Below, in pieces: positions 9,918-19,055 of a stretch of DNA of 64,000 bases (within the stretch, counting starts at the first letter, position 1; every line of letters begins with the position of its first letter). The position numbers and the translations under genes are program-made. The notes under the pieces were generated by a model, which did no database searches, had not been told where the DNA came from, and was given only the letters and a program-made list of their open reading frames with translations. Source of the stretch: CAZHHH01 sp052400685 (GTDB taxonomy: Bacteria; Bacteroidota; Bacteroidia; Bacteroidales; Marinilabiliaceae); the NCBI GenBank assembly GCA_052400685.1, contig JBQTGJ010000004.1, one strand, 5' to 3'.

Positions 9918-10436
9918 TTAATTTCTCTTCTCTAAAGTCTGTAGCACACCATGAATTGTATTTCCACCTGATTGAAGTGCAGAAACAACATTCTTGATAG
10001 GTGATTGCAACAATGCGATAACATCGCCCAGTAACTCTTCTTTTGATTTGATGTTTGAAAGAGCGTCTAACTGGCTCTCGCCAATATAAACTGATTCTTC
10101 AACATAAGCACCTTTAAAAACAGGTAGCGCTTCTTTTTTGCGAAAATCTTTGATCAACTTAGCAGGCATATTACCTGTATTACAAAAAAGAACGGCTGAT
10201 GTTCCTTTGAGAGCAACATCTAAACCCTCGATACTTTTCTCACTCTGCTCGATCGCTTTTTTAAACAAGGTGTTTTTAACCACCAACATTTTCACGTCTT
10301 TTTGGTAGCAGAGACGACGAAGTGCACTGGTTGCGCCTGCATTCAAACCATTTGTGTCAGTCAGATAAAAGTGGCTGTACTCGGTAAGAATGTCGACCAG
10401 ACCATTAATTATAGTAGCTTTTTCAGTCTTTTTCAT
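9918..10436 (-). CDS. rplJ: 50S ribosomal protein L10
   Basis: L10 anchors the L7/L12 stalk to 23S rRNA. The 172-residue protein has the usual N-terminal RNA-binding domain (GLVDILTEYSHFYLTDTNGL) and a C-terminal helix that binds L12 dimers. It starts 28 bases after rplA and precedes rplL. In other bacteria L10 with L12 represses its own mRNA; the short spacer here gives no separate leader to judge that. Confidence 0.97.
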   Translation of the reverse strand: MKKTEKATIINGLVDILTEYSHFYLTDTNGLNAGATSALRRLCYQKDVKMLVVKNTLFKKAIEQSEKSIEGLDVALKGTSAVLFCNTGNMPAKLIKDFRKKEALPVFKGAYVEESVYIGESQLDALSNIKSKEELLGDVIALLQSPIKNVVSALQSGGNTIHGVLQTLEKRN

Positions 10437-10464
10437 GATTCCAAATTTCGCTTTAAATTAAACA

Positions 10465-11160
10465 TTAAACCTCAAGAAACTTGGGTTCAATTCGAATTCC
10501 AGGACTCATGGTACTCGACAGGAATATGCTTTTTACGTACGTTCCTTTAGCAGAAGAGGGTTTCAACTTATTAACCATACTGATAAATTCCTTAACGTTT
10601 TCCACAATTTGTTCGGGACTGAAAGATACTTTACCCACAGAGGTGTGAATAATACCATAACGATCGACTTTAAAGTCAATTTTACCGGCTTTAACTTCTT
10701 TCACAGCCTTTCCAATTTCCATGGTAACTGTACCACTTTTAGGGTTTGGCATCAAACCCCGTGGTCCCAATACGCGTCCAAGGGCACCTACTTTACCCAT
10801 TACACTGGGCATGGTAATGATAACATCAACGTCGGTCCAACCACCTTTGATTTTTTCGATATAATCGTCCAAACCAACGAAGTCTGCACCTGCAGCCTTA
10901 GCTTCCTCTTCCTTTTCGGGCGTACAAAGAACCAAAACTTTGGTTTCTTTACCGGTTCCGTTAGGCAGAGTAACCACACCACGTACCATTTGATTAGCTT
11001 TACGCGGGTCTACACCTAAACGAATATCTATATCAATAGAAGCATCAAACTTAGTAAAAGTCATTTCCTTTACCAGGTCGGCAGCCTCCTCAATGGTATA
11101 AACCTTATCGGCATCAACCTTCGCTAAAGCTAACTTTTTATTCTTTGTTAGTTTTGTCAT
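10465..11160 (-). CDS. rplA: 50S ribosomal protein L1
   Basis: L1 forms the mobile L1 stalk near the E site. I take the ATG at 11160 (MTKLTKNKK...), giving 231 residues; an in-frame TTG four codons upstream is less likely. The conserved RNA-binding signature around MPNPKSGTVT (near 10735-10755) is present. The ATG lies 15 bases after the rplK stop codon, as expected for a translationally coupled pair. Confidence 0.97.
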   Translation of the reverse strand: MTKLTKNKKLALAKVDADKVYTIEEAADLVKEMTFTKFDASIDIDIRLGVDPRKANQMVRGVVTLPNGTGKETKVLVLCTPEKEEEAKAAGADFVGLDDYIEKIKGGWTDVDVIITMPSVMGKVGALGRVLGPRGLMPNPKSGTVTMEIGKAVKEVKAGKIDFKVDRYGIIHTSVGKVSFSPEQIVENVKEFISMVNKLKPSSAKGTYVKSIFLSSTMSPGIRIEPKFLEV

Positions 11161-11175
11161 TTTTGCAAACAAGTT

Positions 11176-11619
11176 TTAATTGTTACCCGGAAAATCACCA
11201 TCAACGGTAATTCCCATACTTCTGGCGGTACCGGCAATCATCCTCATTGCAGAATCCACAGTAAAACAATTCAAATCGGCCATTTTATCTTCGGCAATAG
11301 CTTTTACCTGTTCCCAGGTAACAGAACTAACCTTTACACGGTTAGGTTCAGCTGAGCCTGATTTTACCTTGGCCACATCCAACAGCTGAACAGCTGCCGG
11401 CGGGGTTTTAATTACAAAATCAAATGATTTGTCTTTGTAAACGGTAATAACCACAGGCAAGACTTTTCCGCCTTTATCCTGTGTACGGCCATTGAACTGC
11501 TTACAAAATTCCATAATGTTCACACCCTTTGCACCCAAAGCAGGGCCCACCGGTGGTGATGGATTAGCTGCGCCACCTTTAATTTGAAGCTTAATAAAAG
11601 TTTCTACTTCTTTAGCCAT
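11176..11619 (-). CDS. rplK: 50S ribosomal protein L11
   Basis: L11 (147 residues) binds the GTPase-associated centre of 23S rRNA. The N-terminal domain has the conserved proline-rich loop (ANPSPPVGPALGAKGVNIMEFC). The C-terminal RNA-binding domain has the usual GTARSMGI segment. It is followed closely by rplA and preceded by nusG about 110 bases upstream. Confidence 0.98.
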   Translation of the reverse strand: MAKEVETFIKLQIKGGAANPSPPVGPALGAKGVNIMEFCKQFNGRTQDKGGKVLPVVITVYKDKSFDFVIKTPPAAVQLLDVAKVKSGSAEPNRVKVSSVTWEQVKAIAEDKMADLNCFTVDSAMRMIAGTARSMGITVDGDFPGNN

Positions 11620-11730
11620 TGTAGCAATTCATATTGGTTATTAAAATATCAGTTCGTTGGTAAGAAAGATCTTCATTTGTAGAGATAAGTCGTTTAACTC
11701 ATCCTGGAAGCCCCGCTACTAAATAAGAAA

Positions 11731-12276
11731 CTACTCTTTAACGACCTGTAAAAAACTTAATTCTAACGGTGTTTTACGGCCAAAAATTTTGACCATTACT
11801 TTCAGCTTACGTTTGTCACTGTTAACTTCTTCGATAACACCCGTAAAACCATTAAACGGACCATCAGTAACCTTAACACTTTCACCTTCAAAGAAAGGAT
11901 TATTGAGTTCTTCGGTTGTTTCTGAAAGTTCATCAACTTTACCCAACATACGATTCACCTCAGCTTCGCGCATGGGGGTTGGAATATCGTTACGATCCGT
12001 TAAAAAACCTATCACGTTAGGGATATTCTTCAAAACATGAGGAACCTCACCAACCAAAGCTGCTTCAATCATAACATAGCCCGGGAAAAAATTACGGTCC
12101 TTACTGATTTTTTTCCCATTTCGAATCTGATACACTCTTTCGGTAGGGATCAAAACCTGGGTTACATAATCCTGCAGGTTCAGGCTGGCGATTTCACTTT
12201 CTATGTACTCCTTTACTTTCTTTTCCTTTCCTCCGATAGCACGAAGTACATACCATTTTTTATCAATATCAGCCAT
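11731..12276 (-). CDS. nusG: Transcription termination/antitermination factor NusG
   Basis: NusG (181 residues) binds RNA polymerase and couples transcription to translation and Rho. The N-terminal NGN domain begins KWYVLRAIGGKEKKV and contains FFPGYVMIE. The C-terminal KOW motif (VKVTDGPFNGFTGVIEEVN) is about residues 125-150. It sits between secE and rplK in the conserved order. Confidence 0.97.
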   Translation of the reverse strand: MADIDKKWYVLRAIGGKEKKVKEYIESEIASLNLQDYVTQVLIPTERVYQIRNGKKISKDRNFFPGYVMIEAALVGEVPHVLKNIPNVIGFLTDRNDIPTPMREAEVNRMLGKVDELSETTEELNNPFFEGESVKVTDGPFNGFTGVIEEVNSDKRKLKVMVKIFGRKTPLELSFLQVVKE

Positions 12277-12292
12277 TCTGTTCTACGTATTA

Positions 12293-12487
12293 TTAATACA
12301 GCTTAGTGTATACCCACTCAAGCAGATTATCAAAAGAAAAATCCATTACAAATATAACCATGGCTATAATTACAGAAGCAACCATAACAACAATGGCACT
12401 ATTTTGTAATTCGGCCCATGTAGGCCAGGAAGTTTTATTAACTAACTCGTTATAAACTTCCTGAAAATAAACTTTAATTTTTTTCAT
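12293..12487 (-). CDS. secE: Preprotein translocase subunit SecE
   Basis: The 64-residue protein is the short, single-span form of SecE, which clamps SecY in the inner-membrane translocon. It shows the amphipathic helix with the conserved NELVNKTSWPTWAELQNS segment, then one hydrophobic membrane helix (about residues 29-50). It lies between tRNA-Trp and nusG, 16 bases before nusG. Confidence 0.95.
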   Translation of the reverse strand: MKKIKVYFQEVYNELVNKTSWPTWAELQNSAIVVMVASVIIAMVIFVMDFSFDNLLEWVYTKLY

Positions 12488-12522
12488 GTCAACGCGCGGT
12501 TAAACCGGATTAGTAAACAAAG

Positions 12523-12595
12523 CACGGGAGGAGAGACTCGAACTCCCGACACCTGGTTTTGGAGACCAGTGCTCTACCAACTGAGCTACACCCGT
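12523..12595 (-). tRNA. tRNA-Trp (CCA)
   Basis: The 73-base cloverleaf reads on the minus strand. The anticodon loop is CTCCAAA between CTGGT and ACCAG, giving anticodon CCA. The T loop is TTCGAGT. The acceptor stem ACGGGTG / CTCCCGT has one T-T mismatch. CCA is not encoded. It lies between the tuf terminator and secE. Confidence 0.96.
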
Positions 12596-12599
12596 ATAA

Positions 12600-12631
12600 A
12601 AGGTTGAAATCAGGAAACCGATTTCAACCTT
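12600..12631 (-). terminator. Terminator after tuf
   Basis: The perfect 12-bp inverted repeat AAGGTTGAAATC / GATTTCAACCTT has an 8-base loop, and TTTTATA follows on the minus strand. It lies between tuf and tRNA-Trp and would limit read-through from the strongly expressed tuf gene. Confidence 0.85.
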
Positions 12632-12655
12632 ATATGATTAATTCTTAATATTGAA

Positions 12656-13843
12656 TTATTGAAGAATTTCAGTTACCTGACCAGCACCAACGGTACGGCC
12701 GCCTTCGCGGATGGCAAAACGTAAACCAACGTTGAGAGCTACAGGGTAGATCAACTCAACAGTCATTGTTACATTATCACCAGGCATAACCATTTCAGTT
12801 CCTTCAGGAAGAGTGATTTCACCAGTGATATCCAAGGTACGAAGATAGAACTGAGGACGATATTTGTTGTGGAAAGGGGTATGACGACCACCTTCTTCTT
12901 TTTTCAACACATAAACCTCAGCTTTAAATTTGGTATGAGGTGTGATTGATCCTGGTTTAGCCAAAACCATACCACGTTTAATTTCTTTTTTGTCGATACC
13001 GCGAAGCAACAAACCAACGTTGTCACCAGCCTGACCTTCATCAAGAATTTTACGGAACATCTCAACACCTGTACAAACGGTCTTTTTGCCTTCAGAACCC
13101 AAACCGATGATTTCCATTTCTTCACCAGTTTTAATGATACCGGTTTCAATACGACCGGTAGCAACAGTACCACGACCAGTGATAGAGAATACGTCTTCAA
13201 CAGGCATCAAGAAAGGTTTTTCAACATCACGGGGAGGCAGAGGAATCCATTCATCAACAGCATTCATCAATTCCATGATTTTATCTTCCCATTTTTCTTC
13301 ACCATTCAAAGCACCAAGAGCTGAACCAAGAATTACAGGGGTATTGTCACCATCAAAAGAATAAAAATTCAATAGGTCACGAACTTCCATCTCAACCAGT
13401 TCCAACAATTCCTCATCGTCAACCATATCCACTTTGTTAAGGAATACGACAATACGGGGAACGTTTACCTGACGAGCCAAAAGGATGTGCTCACGAGTCT
13501 GAGGCATAGGACCATCAGTAGCAGCACAAACAAGAATAGCTCCGTCCATCTGGGCAGCACCGGTAACCATGTTCTTTACATAGTCAGCGTGACCTGGACA
13601 GTCTACGTGAGCATAGTGACGTTTTTCAGTAGAATACTCAACGTGAGCGGTGTTAATAGTAATACCACGCTCTTTTTCTTCTGGAGCGTTGTCAATAGAA
13701 TCGAAACTCTTAACTTCGGACAACCCTTTTTTTGCTAAAACGGTAGTGATAGCAGCAGTAAGGGTAGTTTTACCGTGGTCGACGTGACCAATAGTACCGA
13801 TATTAACGTGAGGCTTCGTCCTTTGAAATGTTTCTTTAGCCAT
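12656..13843 (-). CDS. tuf: Translation elongation factor Tu
   Basis: EF-Tu (395 residues) delivers aminoacyl-tRNA to the ribosome as a GTP complex. The G motifs are all present: GHVDHGKTT (about residue 19), DCPGHADYVKNM and NKVD. Domain 2 and domain 3 follow, ending in EGGRTVGAGQVTEILQ. It lies in the conserved Bacteroidota order between tRNA-Thr and tRNA-Trp/secE, and is followed by a strong terminator. Confidence 0.99.
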   Translation of the reverse strand: MAKETFQRTKPHVNIGTIGHVDHGKTTLTAAITTVLAKKGLSEVKSFDSIDNAPEEKERGITINTAHVEYSTEKRHYAHVDCPGHADYVKNMVTGAAQMDGAILVCAATDGPMPQTREHILLARQVNVPRIVVFLNKVDMVDDEELLELVEMEVRDLLNFYSFDGDNTPVILGSALGALNGEEKWEDKIMELMNAVDEWIPLPPRDVEKPFLMPVEDVFSITGRGTVATGRIETGIIKTGEEMEIIGLGSEGKKTVCTGVEMFRKILDEGQAGDNVGLLLRGIDKKEIKRGMVLAKPGSITPHTKFKAEVYVLKKEEGGRHTPFHNKYRPQFYLRTLDITGEITLPEGTEMVMPGDNVTMTVELIYPVALNVGLRFAIREGGRTVGAGQVTEILQ

Positions 13844-13902
13844 AGTACTAGATAATTTAAGACAATTAGAACAATATTGAAACCGTAATTTTTACTTACT
13901 TG

Positions 13903-13974
<72 letters not shown>

Positions 13975-13982
13975 AACCTCAG

Positions 13983-14055
13983 AGCGGGAAACGGGACTCA
14001 AACCCGCGACCCTTAGCTTGGAAGGCTAATGCTCTATCAACTGAGCTACTCCCGC
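13983..14055 (-). tRNA. tRNA-Gly (TCC)
   Basis: This is a 73-base cloverleaf on the minus strand. The acceptor stem is GCGGGAG / TTCCCGC, and the anticodon loop is CTTCCAA between TTAGC and GCTAA, giving anticodon TCC. It is separated by 8 bases from tRNA-Thr. Related genomes often carry extra tRNA-Tyr and tRNA-Thr genes here; I do not see them. Confidence 0.96.
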
Positions 14056-14189
14056 AAATCATTAAAGCTAACAAAGTTAGTGATTAAAAATCAGAAAAAC
14101 ATCAATTTCAGATGCATTTCCTCTTACCAACGTTGAACTAAAAGGCTGTTTTTCACCCGCAAAAACGTCGGATAAAATACCTCCTTTAT

Positions 14190-14232
14190 TTCAGTTCAAT
14201 AGGCTGATCATGATTGATAACCAGCCTATTAA
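14190..14232. other. Hairpin between hpf and tRNA-Gly
   Basis: AATAGGCTG and its complement CAGCCTATT flank a 15-base loop. No clear T tract follows on the minus strand. It may end or stabilise hpf transcripts, or may be a structured leader of the tRNA-tuf transcript. Confidence 0.4.
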
Positions 14233-14270
14233 TTAGCTTTAAATCCAGCTTAAACACTGAAATTGGTGTG

Positions 14271-14302
14271 CAAATGTAAAACAATTTTGCAAACAACGCA
14301 AA
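14271..14302 (-). promoter_or_regulatory. Promoter for tRNA-Gly/tRNA-Thr/tuf
   Basis: On the minus strand, TTTG (14299-14302), 20 bases of spacer and TACATTTG (14271-14278) match the Bacteroidota primary-sigma consensus TTTG...TAnnTTTG exactly. Transcription would start near 14264 and run into the tRNA genes and tuf. Confidence 0.75.
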
Positions 14303-14322
14303 ATAATAAATCCTTTTTTAAA

Positions 14323-14622
14323 TTATTTGGTTTTAATCTTTTCCTTTCGCTTTTCCAACTGCTTGCGAAGAGCATCACACGATAAATCAACAGCCTCCTC
14401 AAACGTTTTACTTTGTTTCTTAGCAAACAATTTTTGGCCAGGAATATCAAGGCTTATTTCTGTGACTTTGTTCTCAAGACTCTCGGACTTGTCAAGCCGC
14501 AGAATAACCTCCGCTTTGATGATGCCTTCAAAAAATTGATCCAATTTTCCAACTTTTTGTTGAATAAATTGCTCCAGCCGCTCAGCAGCATCGAAGTGAA
14601 CAGATTGAATGGTAATATTCAT
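14323..14622 (-). CDS. hpf: Ribosome hibernation promoting factor, short HPF/YfiA type
   Basis: The 99-residue protein has the sigma-54 modulation/S30EA fold that binds the 30S decoding centre and inactivates ribosomes in stationary phase. It starts MNITIQSVHFDAAERLEQFI and contains the conserved KAEVILRLDK strand. The C-terminal dimerisation extension of long HPF is absent. It begins 12 bases after xerC, so the pair is probably cotranscribed with rpsU. Confidence 0.92.
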   Translation of the reverse strand: MNITIQSVHFDAAERLEQFIQQKVGKLDQFFEGIIKAEVILRLDKSESLENKVTEISLDIPGQKLFAKKQSKTFEEAVDLSCDALRKQLEKRKEKIKTK

Positions 14623-14634
14623 AATCTCGCCTCC

Positions 14635-15525
14635 TTATTTTTCAGCTCGTGGATGAGCTTGTTTATAAATAGCATTTAATTTCTCAAAAGTGTTGTGTGC
14701 GTATACTTGCGTGGCATTTAAATTGGCGTGACCCAGCAATTCTTTAATCGCATTAAGATCGGCCCCACGATTCAACAGAACGGTCGCAAAAGTATGCCTC
14801 AGAATATGAGGGCTTTTCTTTTGCATGGTTGTCACCATCTGAAGAGAAGAATGAACAACCCGGTAAACTAACTTATGGTATATCTTTGCACCCTTTGAAG
14901 TAAGAAACAACCAAGGCTCAACTGTTGTTCCAAAAGTATCGTTTTTAACATCATTATACCTTTTGAACAGCAGAACTGATTCATTTGTCAGCGGAATAAT
15001 GCGCTCTTTGTTACCTTTACCTAATACTTTAACCATCTTCTCCGTCAAATCAACATCTCTATGGCGCAGTTCAACCAGTTCGGACAGTCGCATTCCTGTA
15101 TCATAAAAAAGCTCCAGTATCAGCTTATTTCTTACGCCTTCATAATCGTCTCCAAAATCGGTGTGATCCAGCAATAACTCCATTTCTTGCTCCTTCACAA
15201 ACAAAGGCAAACGCTTGGGAGTTTTTGGAAGATTAACTGATGCTGCGGGATTTCCATCTATAATACCTAATCGTTGGAGGTATTTAAAAAAAGTCCTAAC
15301 CGAAGATATCTTACGATGAATGGTACGCGGTGACATATCTGCTTTATGCAATTCTACGATCCAGTTACGGACGGTTTTGGGCTTTACGGACGCCAACAAC
15401 GCAGTTTCGTCACCACCAAGAAAGGCAAAAAACTGCTCCAAATCGTGTTGGTAAGCTACTTGAGTATGATGGGAACTGCGTTTTTCATTTTGCAGATACC
15501 CTAAAAAGCTCTCTATATGGCGCAT
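14635..15525 (-). CDS. xerC: Tyrosine recombinase XerC
   Basis: This site-specific recombinase resolves chromosome dimers at dif with XerD. With the ATG at 15525 (MRHIESFLGYLQNEKR) it has 296 residues, the usual size; a longer reading frame upstream has no matching family sequence. The N-terminal SAM-like DNA-binding domain covers about residues 1-90. The catalytic residues are visible: Arg in TGMRLSELVEL, His and Arg in HILRHTFAT, the second His in LLGHANLNATQ, and the Tyr in VYAHNTFEKL. It lies between rpsU and hpf, the usual order in Bacteroidota. Confidence 0.95.
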   Translation of the reverse strand: MRHIESFLGYLQNEKRSSHHTQVAYQHDLEQFFAFLGGDETALLASVKPKTVRNWIVELHKADMSPRTIHRKISSVRTFFKYLQRLGIIDGNPAASVNLPKTPKRLPLFVKEQEMELLLDHTDFGDDYEGVRNKLILELFYDTGMRLSELVELRHRDVDLTEKMVKVLGKGNKERIIPLTNESVLLFKRYNDVKNDTFGTTVEPWLFLTSKGAKIYHKLVYRVVHSSLQMVTTMQKKSPHILRHTFATVLLNRGADLNAIKELLGHANLNATQVYAHNTFEKLNAIYKQAHPRAEK

Positions 15526-15622
15526 AAACAAAAATGTCTTATCAATCTCCTCTTTCAACGAATATACGAAAAAAAGAGAGATAAATAAGACACTACACAA
15601 GAAAAAAAATATCGGAACAAGC

Positions 15623-15814
15623 CTATTCTTCCTCGCGCTGTAATTGCTGAACGTATATAGCTTTCATTCTTTGCTCACGGCTAACAACAGAAGGCTTGGT
15701 AAATGCCTGACGTGAACGTAATTCACGCATAGTACCAGTCTTTTCAAATTTTCTTTTAAATTTCTTTAAAGCTCTTTCGATGTTTTCGCCTTCTTTAATA
15801 GGTACAATTATCAT
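15623..15814 (-). CDS. rpsU: 30S ribosomal protein S21
   Basis: S21 (63 residues) is a small basic protein of the 30S head/platform region. The sequence MIIVPIKEGENIERALKKFKRKFE and the basic middle (RELRSRQAFTKPSVVSREQ) are typical. It is first in the rpsU-xerC-hpf set. A TAATTTTG box on the minus strand (15844-15851) could be its -7 element, but I see no good -33 partner. Confidence 0.96.
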   Translation of the reverse strand: MIIVPIKEGENIERALKKFKRKFEKTGTMRELRSRQAFTKPSVVSREQRMKAIYVQQLQREEE

Positions 15815-15851
15815 AATTATGTGTTTTAATTTTTTTTGGCTTGCAAAATTA

Positions 15852-16166
15852 CAAATAATAATCCTGCTTTCAGTCTGTTAGAGACATAAAAATTAAACAG
15901 GTTTATTTTTTCGACTGCAAAGAAAAGGAAGTTTCCTTACAGCTACAAATTTTTGAAGATTTTTTTCATTAACGTCAAAGAAAAATCAATTATTTTGTCA
16001 TTAATTCAATTTATCCCCGCAGCAGAAATATCCCAATTAGCTGCCACTACATCAGTATACTTTTAAAAAACAAATATTTAATCCGTCATACCCATTTGAA
16101 AAAATGCCATTAAAATGCTTAATGAACACCATGACATCACAACTTTCGGACGAAAAGATGTCCCAA
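15852..16166. other. Gene-free AT-rich spacer
   Basis: I see no open frame with coding character, no tRNA and no clear terminator in this interval between rpsU and the helix-hairpin-helix gene. It is AT-rich with short homopolymers only. Confidence 0.6.
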
Positions 16167-17222
16167 CTAATCTGTGACAGATAAATAATAACGCGTTTTA
16201 TGCCATCCGACTGTATCAAAACCATCCAGATTTAATAATTCGTCAATTTGGTTAAATCTCTTTTTTGCACGCCGACCTTCAACAATAGCTCTCGCTTTAT
16301 AATAATCGAGATACGGATGATTCCGAAGTCGACTTAAAGATGCTGTATTAACATTGATTGTTCGCAGTGACAATCTATCAATACGCAGGTAAGGCCTTAA
16401 TTGATCAAACAAATGCGGAGAAATTCCATAAACTTCCATTAGCTGATCAACCTGAGCAAAACCCCCAAGACGATTGCGATAGGCAACAATCCGACGGCTC
16501 AGCACCGGACCAATGCCCGGTAACGCCGCCCAATCAGCTGTATCAGACAAATTCATGCCAATAACAAAAAAATCATCATTTGATTTTTTGAATCGGGGTT
16601 TTAACGTTGTCTTGACTTTCAACAGTGAATCATTATTCCACTGACATAATAAGGATTCACGAACACGCGATGGAAACCAAAACTCTTCTTTTAATAAAAG
16701 TAAGCTATCAATAATCTCATTTCTGCAGCCCAACGATTTCAGTTCTGAACGATCTATCGAGTTCAGATCAATCCAATTATCAAACAAAGGAGTTTCGGAT
16801 TTCGGTTTGACTTGTTCATCGACACCCATATCCAAAAAATCTTTCAGCTGCTGATAAACGTCCTCATTCAACCCATAAATTTTCCGGACATCCTCTTTTT
16901 TCTTGAAATAACCGCCCTTTTGTAAATAAGCCACCCAGTTATCGGCGACTTTCCGGCCAACACCATAAGAAATAAGCGCTTCACGGGTAACGGTATTGGG
17001 GTTAAAAGATTGCTGCAAACATAAAACCGTTTCATCAACCTCCGAGTTCCCGACTGAGGTCTCTTCAACTGAAGTTACATCAGACACATACTGGGAAAAA
17101 TCAACCGGTGGTATCATCAATGGGCACACGATTCTAAGGCCAATTACCACAATTATGATTACAAATAAAACAATCAGCCCCCTTTGTTCCCGACGGGTAA
17201 ATGACAAAAAGTCTTTCCACAT
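16167..17222 (-). CDS. ComEA-like helix-hairpin-helix DNA-binding protein
   Basis: The 351-residue protein has one N-terminal membrane helix (about residues 14-36) and at least three helix-hairpin-helix repeats. The clearest is LPGIGPVLSRRIVAYRNRLGG (about residues 235-256); others follow VNTASLSRL and precede YGVGRKVADNW. The layout is that of the Bacteroidota 'helix-hairpin-helix domain' proteins related to ComEA, which bind double-stranded DNA at the cell surface during uptake in competent bacteria. Whether this one takes part in transformation is not known. It stands alone on the minus strand, next to the sodium symporter gene. Confidence 0.8.
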   Translation of the reverse strand: MWKDFLSFTRREQRGLIVLFVIIIVVIGLRIVCPLMIPPVDFSQYVSDVTSVEETSVGNSEVDETVLCLQQSFNPNTVTREALISYGVGRKVADNWVAYLQKGGYFKKKEDVRKIYGLNEDVYQQLKDFLDMGVDEQVKPKSETPLFDNWIDLNSIDRSELKSLGCRNEIIDSLLLLKEEFWFPSRVRESLLCQWNNDSLLKVKTTLKPRFKKSNDDFFVIGMNLSDTADWAALPGIGPVLSRRIVAYRNRLGGFAQVDQLMEVYGISPHLFDQLRPYLRIDRLSLRTINVNTASLSRLRNHPYLDYYKARAIVEGRRAKKRFNQIDELLNLDGFDTVGWHKTRYYLSVTD

Positions 17223-17280
17223 TTTTGTCCAAAAATTAAAAACAAAAATTCAGAAAATCAACAAAAAGAGATCAGGCGAT

Positions 17281-18600
17281 CTAAAAATTAATCAACCCCA
17301 ACTGATTTAAAAACACCAAAGCGATGGCAACTGGAGCTACTATTTTTATGACTACAAGAAACAAATGGAAATAACGAGCCACCCGGCCATCGGCCTCTAA
17401 TTCACTGCGCACAATATTATGGCCCAAAAACCAACCAACGAAAACAACAATAAAGAAACCGCCCAAAGGCAACAAAATGTTCGAAGACGTATTATCGAAT
17501 AAATTAAATACAGTAGAATTAAAAGCACAAATCAATCCAAGCAGCGTCATAAGGCCTGCCGCCAACCATGTGGCCGCCCGCCGTCTCATTTTAAGCTCCT
17601 CTGTAAAATAAGCAACCACGACTTCAAGAAGCGATATTGATGAAGTTAAAGCCGCAATAACCAAAAGCGCAAAAAAGATAAAAGCAAAAAAATAGCCACC
17701 TATCATTTTACTAAATATTCCGGGCAAAGTCACAAAAACGAGTCCGGGACCAGCCCCCGGCTCTATACCAAAAGCAAAGACCGCAGGAAAAATGGCAATA
17801 CCAGACAATATAGCAATCGCAGTATCGGTGAGAGAAACGGATATGGCTGTTTTTCCCAGCGACTCGCCCTTTTTAATATAGGAACCATAGGTCGCCATCA
17901 CCCCCATCCCCAGACTTAACGAGAAAAAAGCTTGTCCCAAAGCTTCCAGCACAACATGAGGCGTGATCCTGCTGAAATCGGGGCGAAACAAAAATTCAAG
18001 TCCGGCAGAGGCACCCTCCAATGTTACAGAGCGAATGCACAGCAGCACTATTATCACAAAAAGGACAGGCATCAAAAGTTTTGAATATTTCTCAATACCT
18101 TTATTAATACCCGATTTTACAATAAAAGCAGTCATGGCCATAAAAACAACCATAAAAAACACCGGTCGCCAGGCGCCCGACTTAACCTCACTAAAAATCT
18201 GATTAAGTTCGACCGATGACACTGTTGCTAACTGATTTGTAAAAGCCAAATACAAATATTCCATGGTCCAACCGGCCACAACACTGTAAAAAGAGAGTAT
18301 CATGAAGGCCGCTCCAACACCCATTAAGCCAATCAAAAACCAAGGCCGGCCCGGAGCCAGCACATGAAATGCGCCAAAAATGTTGCGCTGTGACTTGCGG
18401 CCAATTAATAATTCAGATAGCATAACAGGCACACCAATGGCCAAAACAAAACCTAAATAAACCAAAAGAAAAGCACCGCCACCATTTTCACCGACAACAT
18501 AAGGAAACCGCCAAACATTGCCCAATCCCACTGCCGACCCGGCCGCCGCAGCAATTACGCCAAACCGGCTGGCAAACCCATCTCTATTTCCCTGATTCAT
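17281..18600 (-). CDS. Sodium-dependent transporter of the SLC6/NSS family
   Basis: The 439-residue inner-membrane protein has about 11 hydrophobic segments. The N-terminal signature GVIAAAAGSAVGLGNVWRFPYVVGENGGGAFLLVYL forms the substrate and sodium sites of the LeuT fold. Bacterial members import amino acids with sodium; the substrate cannot be read from sequence. It is shorter than LeuT, consistent with the 11-helix bacterial branch. It is divergent from fba across a 455-base spacer that contains a family-R repeat. Confidence 0.9.
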   Translation of the reverse strand: MNQGNRDGFASRFGVIAAAAGSAVGLGNVWRFPYVVGENGGGAFLLVYLGFVLAIGVPVMLSELLIGRKSQRNIFGAFHVLAPGRPWFLIGLMGVGAAFMILSFYSVVAGWTMEYLYLAFTNQLATVSSVELNQIFSEVKSGAWRPVFFMVVFMAMTAFIVKSGINKGIEKYSKLLMPVLFVIIVLLCIRSVTLEGASAGLEFLFRPDFSRITPHVVLEALGQAFFSLSLGMGVMATYGSYIKKGESLGKTAISVSLTDTAIAILSGIAIFPAVFAFGIEPGAGPGLVFVTLPGIFSKMIGGYFFAFIFFALLVIAALTSSISLLEVVVAYFTEELKMRRRAATWLAAGLMTLLGLICAFNSTVFNLFDNTSSNILLPLGGFFIVVFVGWFLGHNIVRSELEADGRVARYFHLFLVVIKIVAPVAIALVFLNQLGLINF

Positions 18601-18705
18601 ATATTATTAAAATTTTACAACAACCTAATTTATTTAAACAACGAATATTAATTTATATAACCTACACCACTCAAAAAACATTTAATTCTTACGCTCAATT
18701 ATTTA

Positions 18706-18848
18706 TTAATAGTGCCAGCTCAGCAAGAAATCACCACTTTTCGCTACGCACTCTTTCCAAATGACTATTTACGACAGTAACCCACATTTTTCCAGCTCAG
18801 AAATAACACATTCTTACTCTGAAGCTAAAATTTTCAGGCTAGCACTAA
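18706..18848. repeat. Dispersed intergenic repeat, family R
   Basis: The ends AATAGTGCCAGC and GGCTAGCACTAA are inverted, and the middle contains CAAATGACTATTTACGACAGTAA and CACATTTTTCCAGCTC-like segments shared with the other copies. It lies in the spacer between the symporter gene and fba. The element is a degenerate copy of the family best preserved at 30443-30594. Confidence 0.7.
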
Positions 18849-18962
18849 AAACCAATATTATAAATAATAATGTTGAAAAGAACAGTACAAAAATATAAAA
18901 TTCTCGTAAAAAGTTAAATTACACTTATAAAACGTAAACCTAATCCAGGTCATTAAATTATA

Positions 18963-18994
18963 ATTGTATAAGTAATAATCATTGATTACTTTTG
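18963..18994 (+). promoter_or_regulatory. Promoter of fba
   Basis: ATTG (18963-18966), a 20-base spacer and TACTTTTG (18987-18994) match the Bacteroidota promoter. The transcript would begin near 19001 and carries a small hairpin GGACG-ATAA-CGTCC (19007-19020) before the start codon. Confidence 0.7.
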
Positions 18995-19055
18995 TCTTGC
19001 TTTTAGGACGATAACGTCCCTGACTAAGTATATAACCAATATAAAACAATAAAAA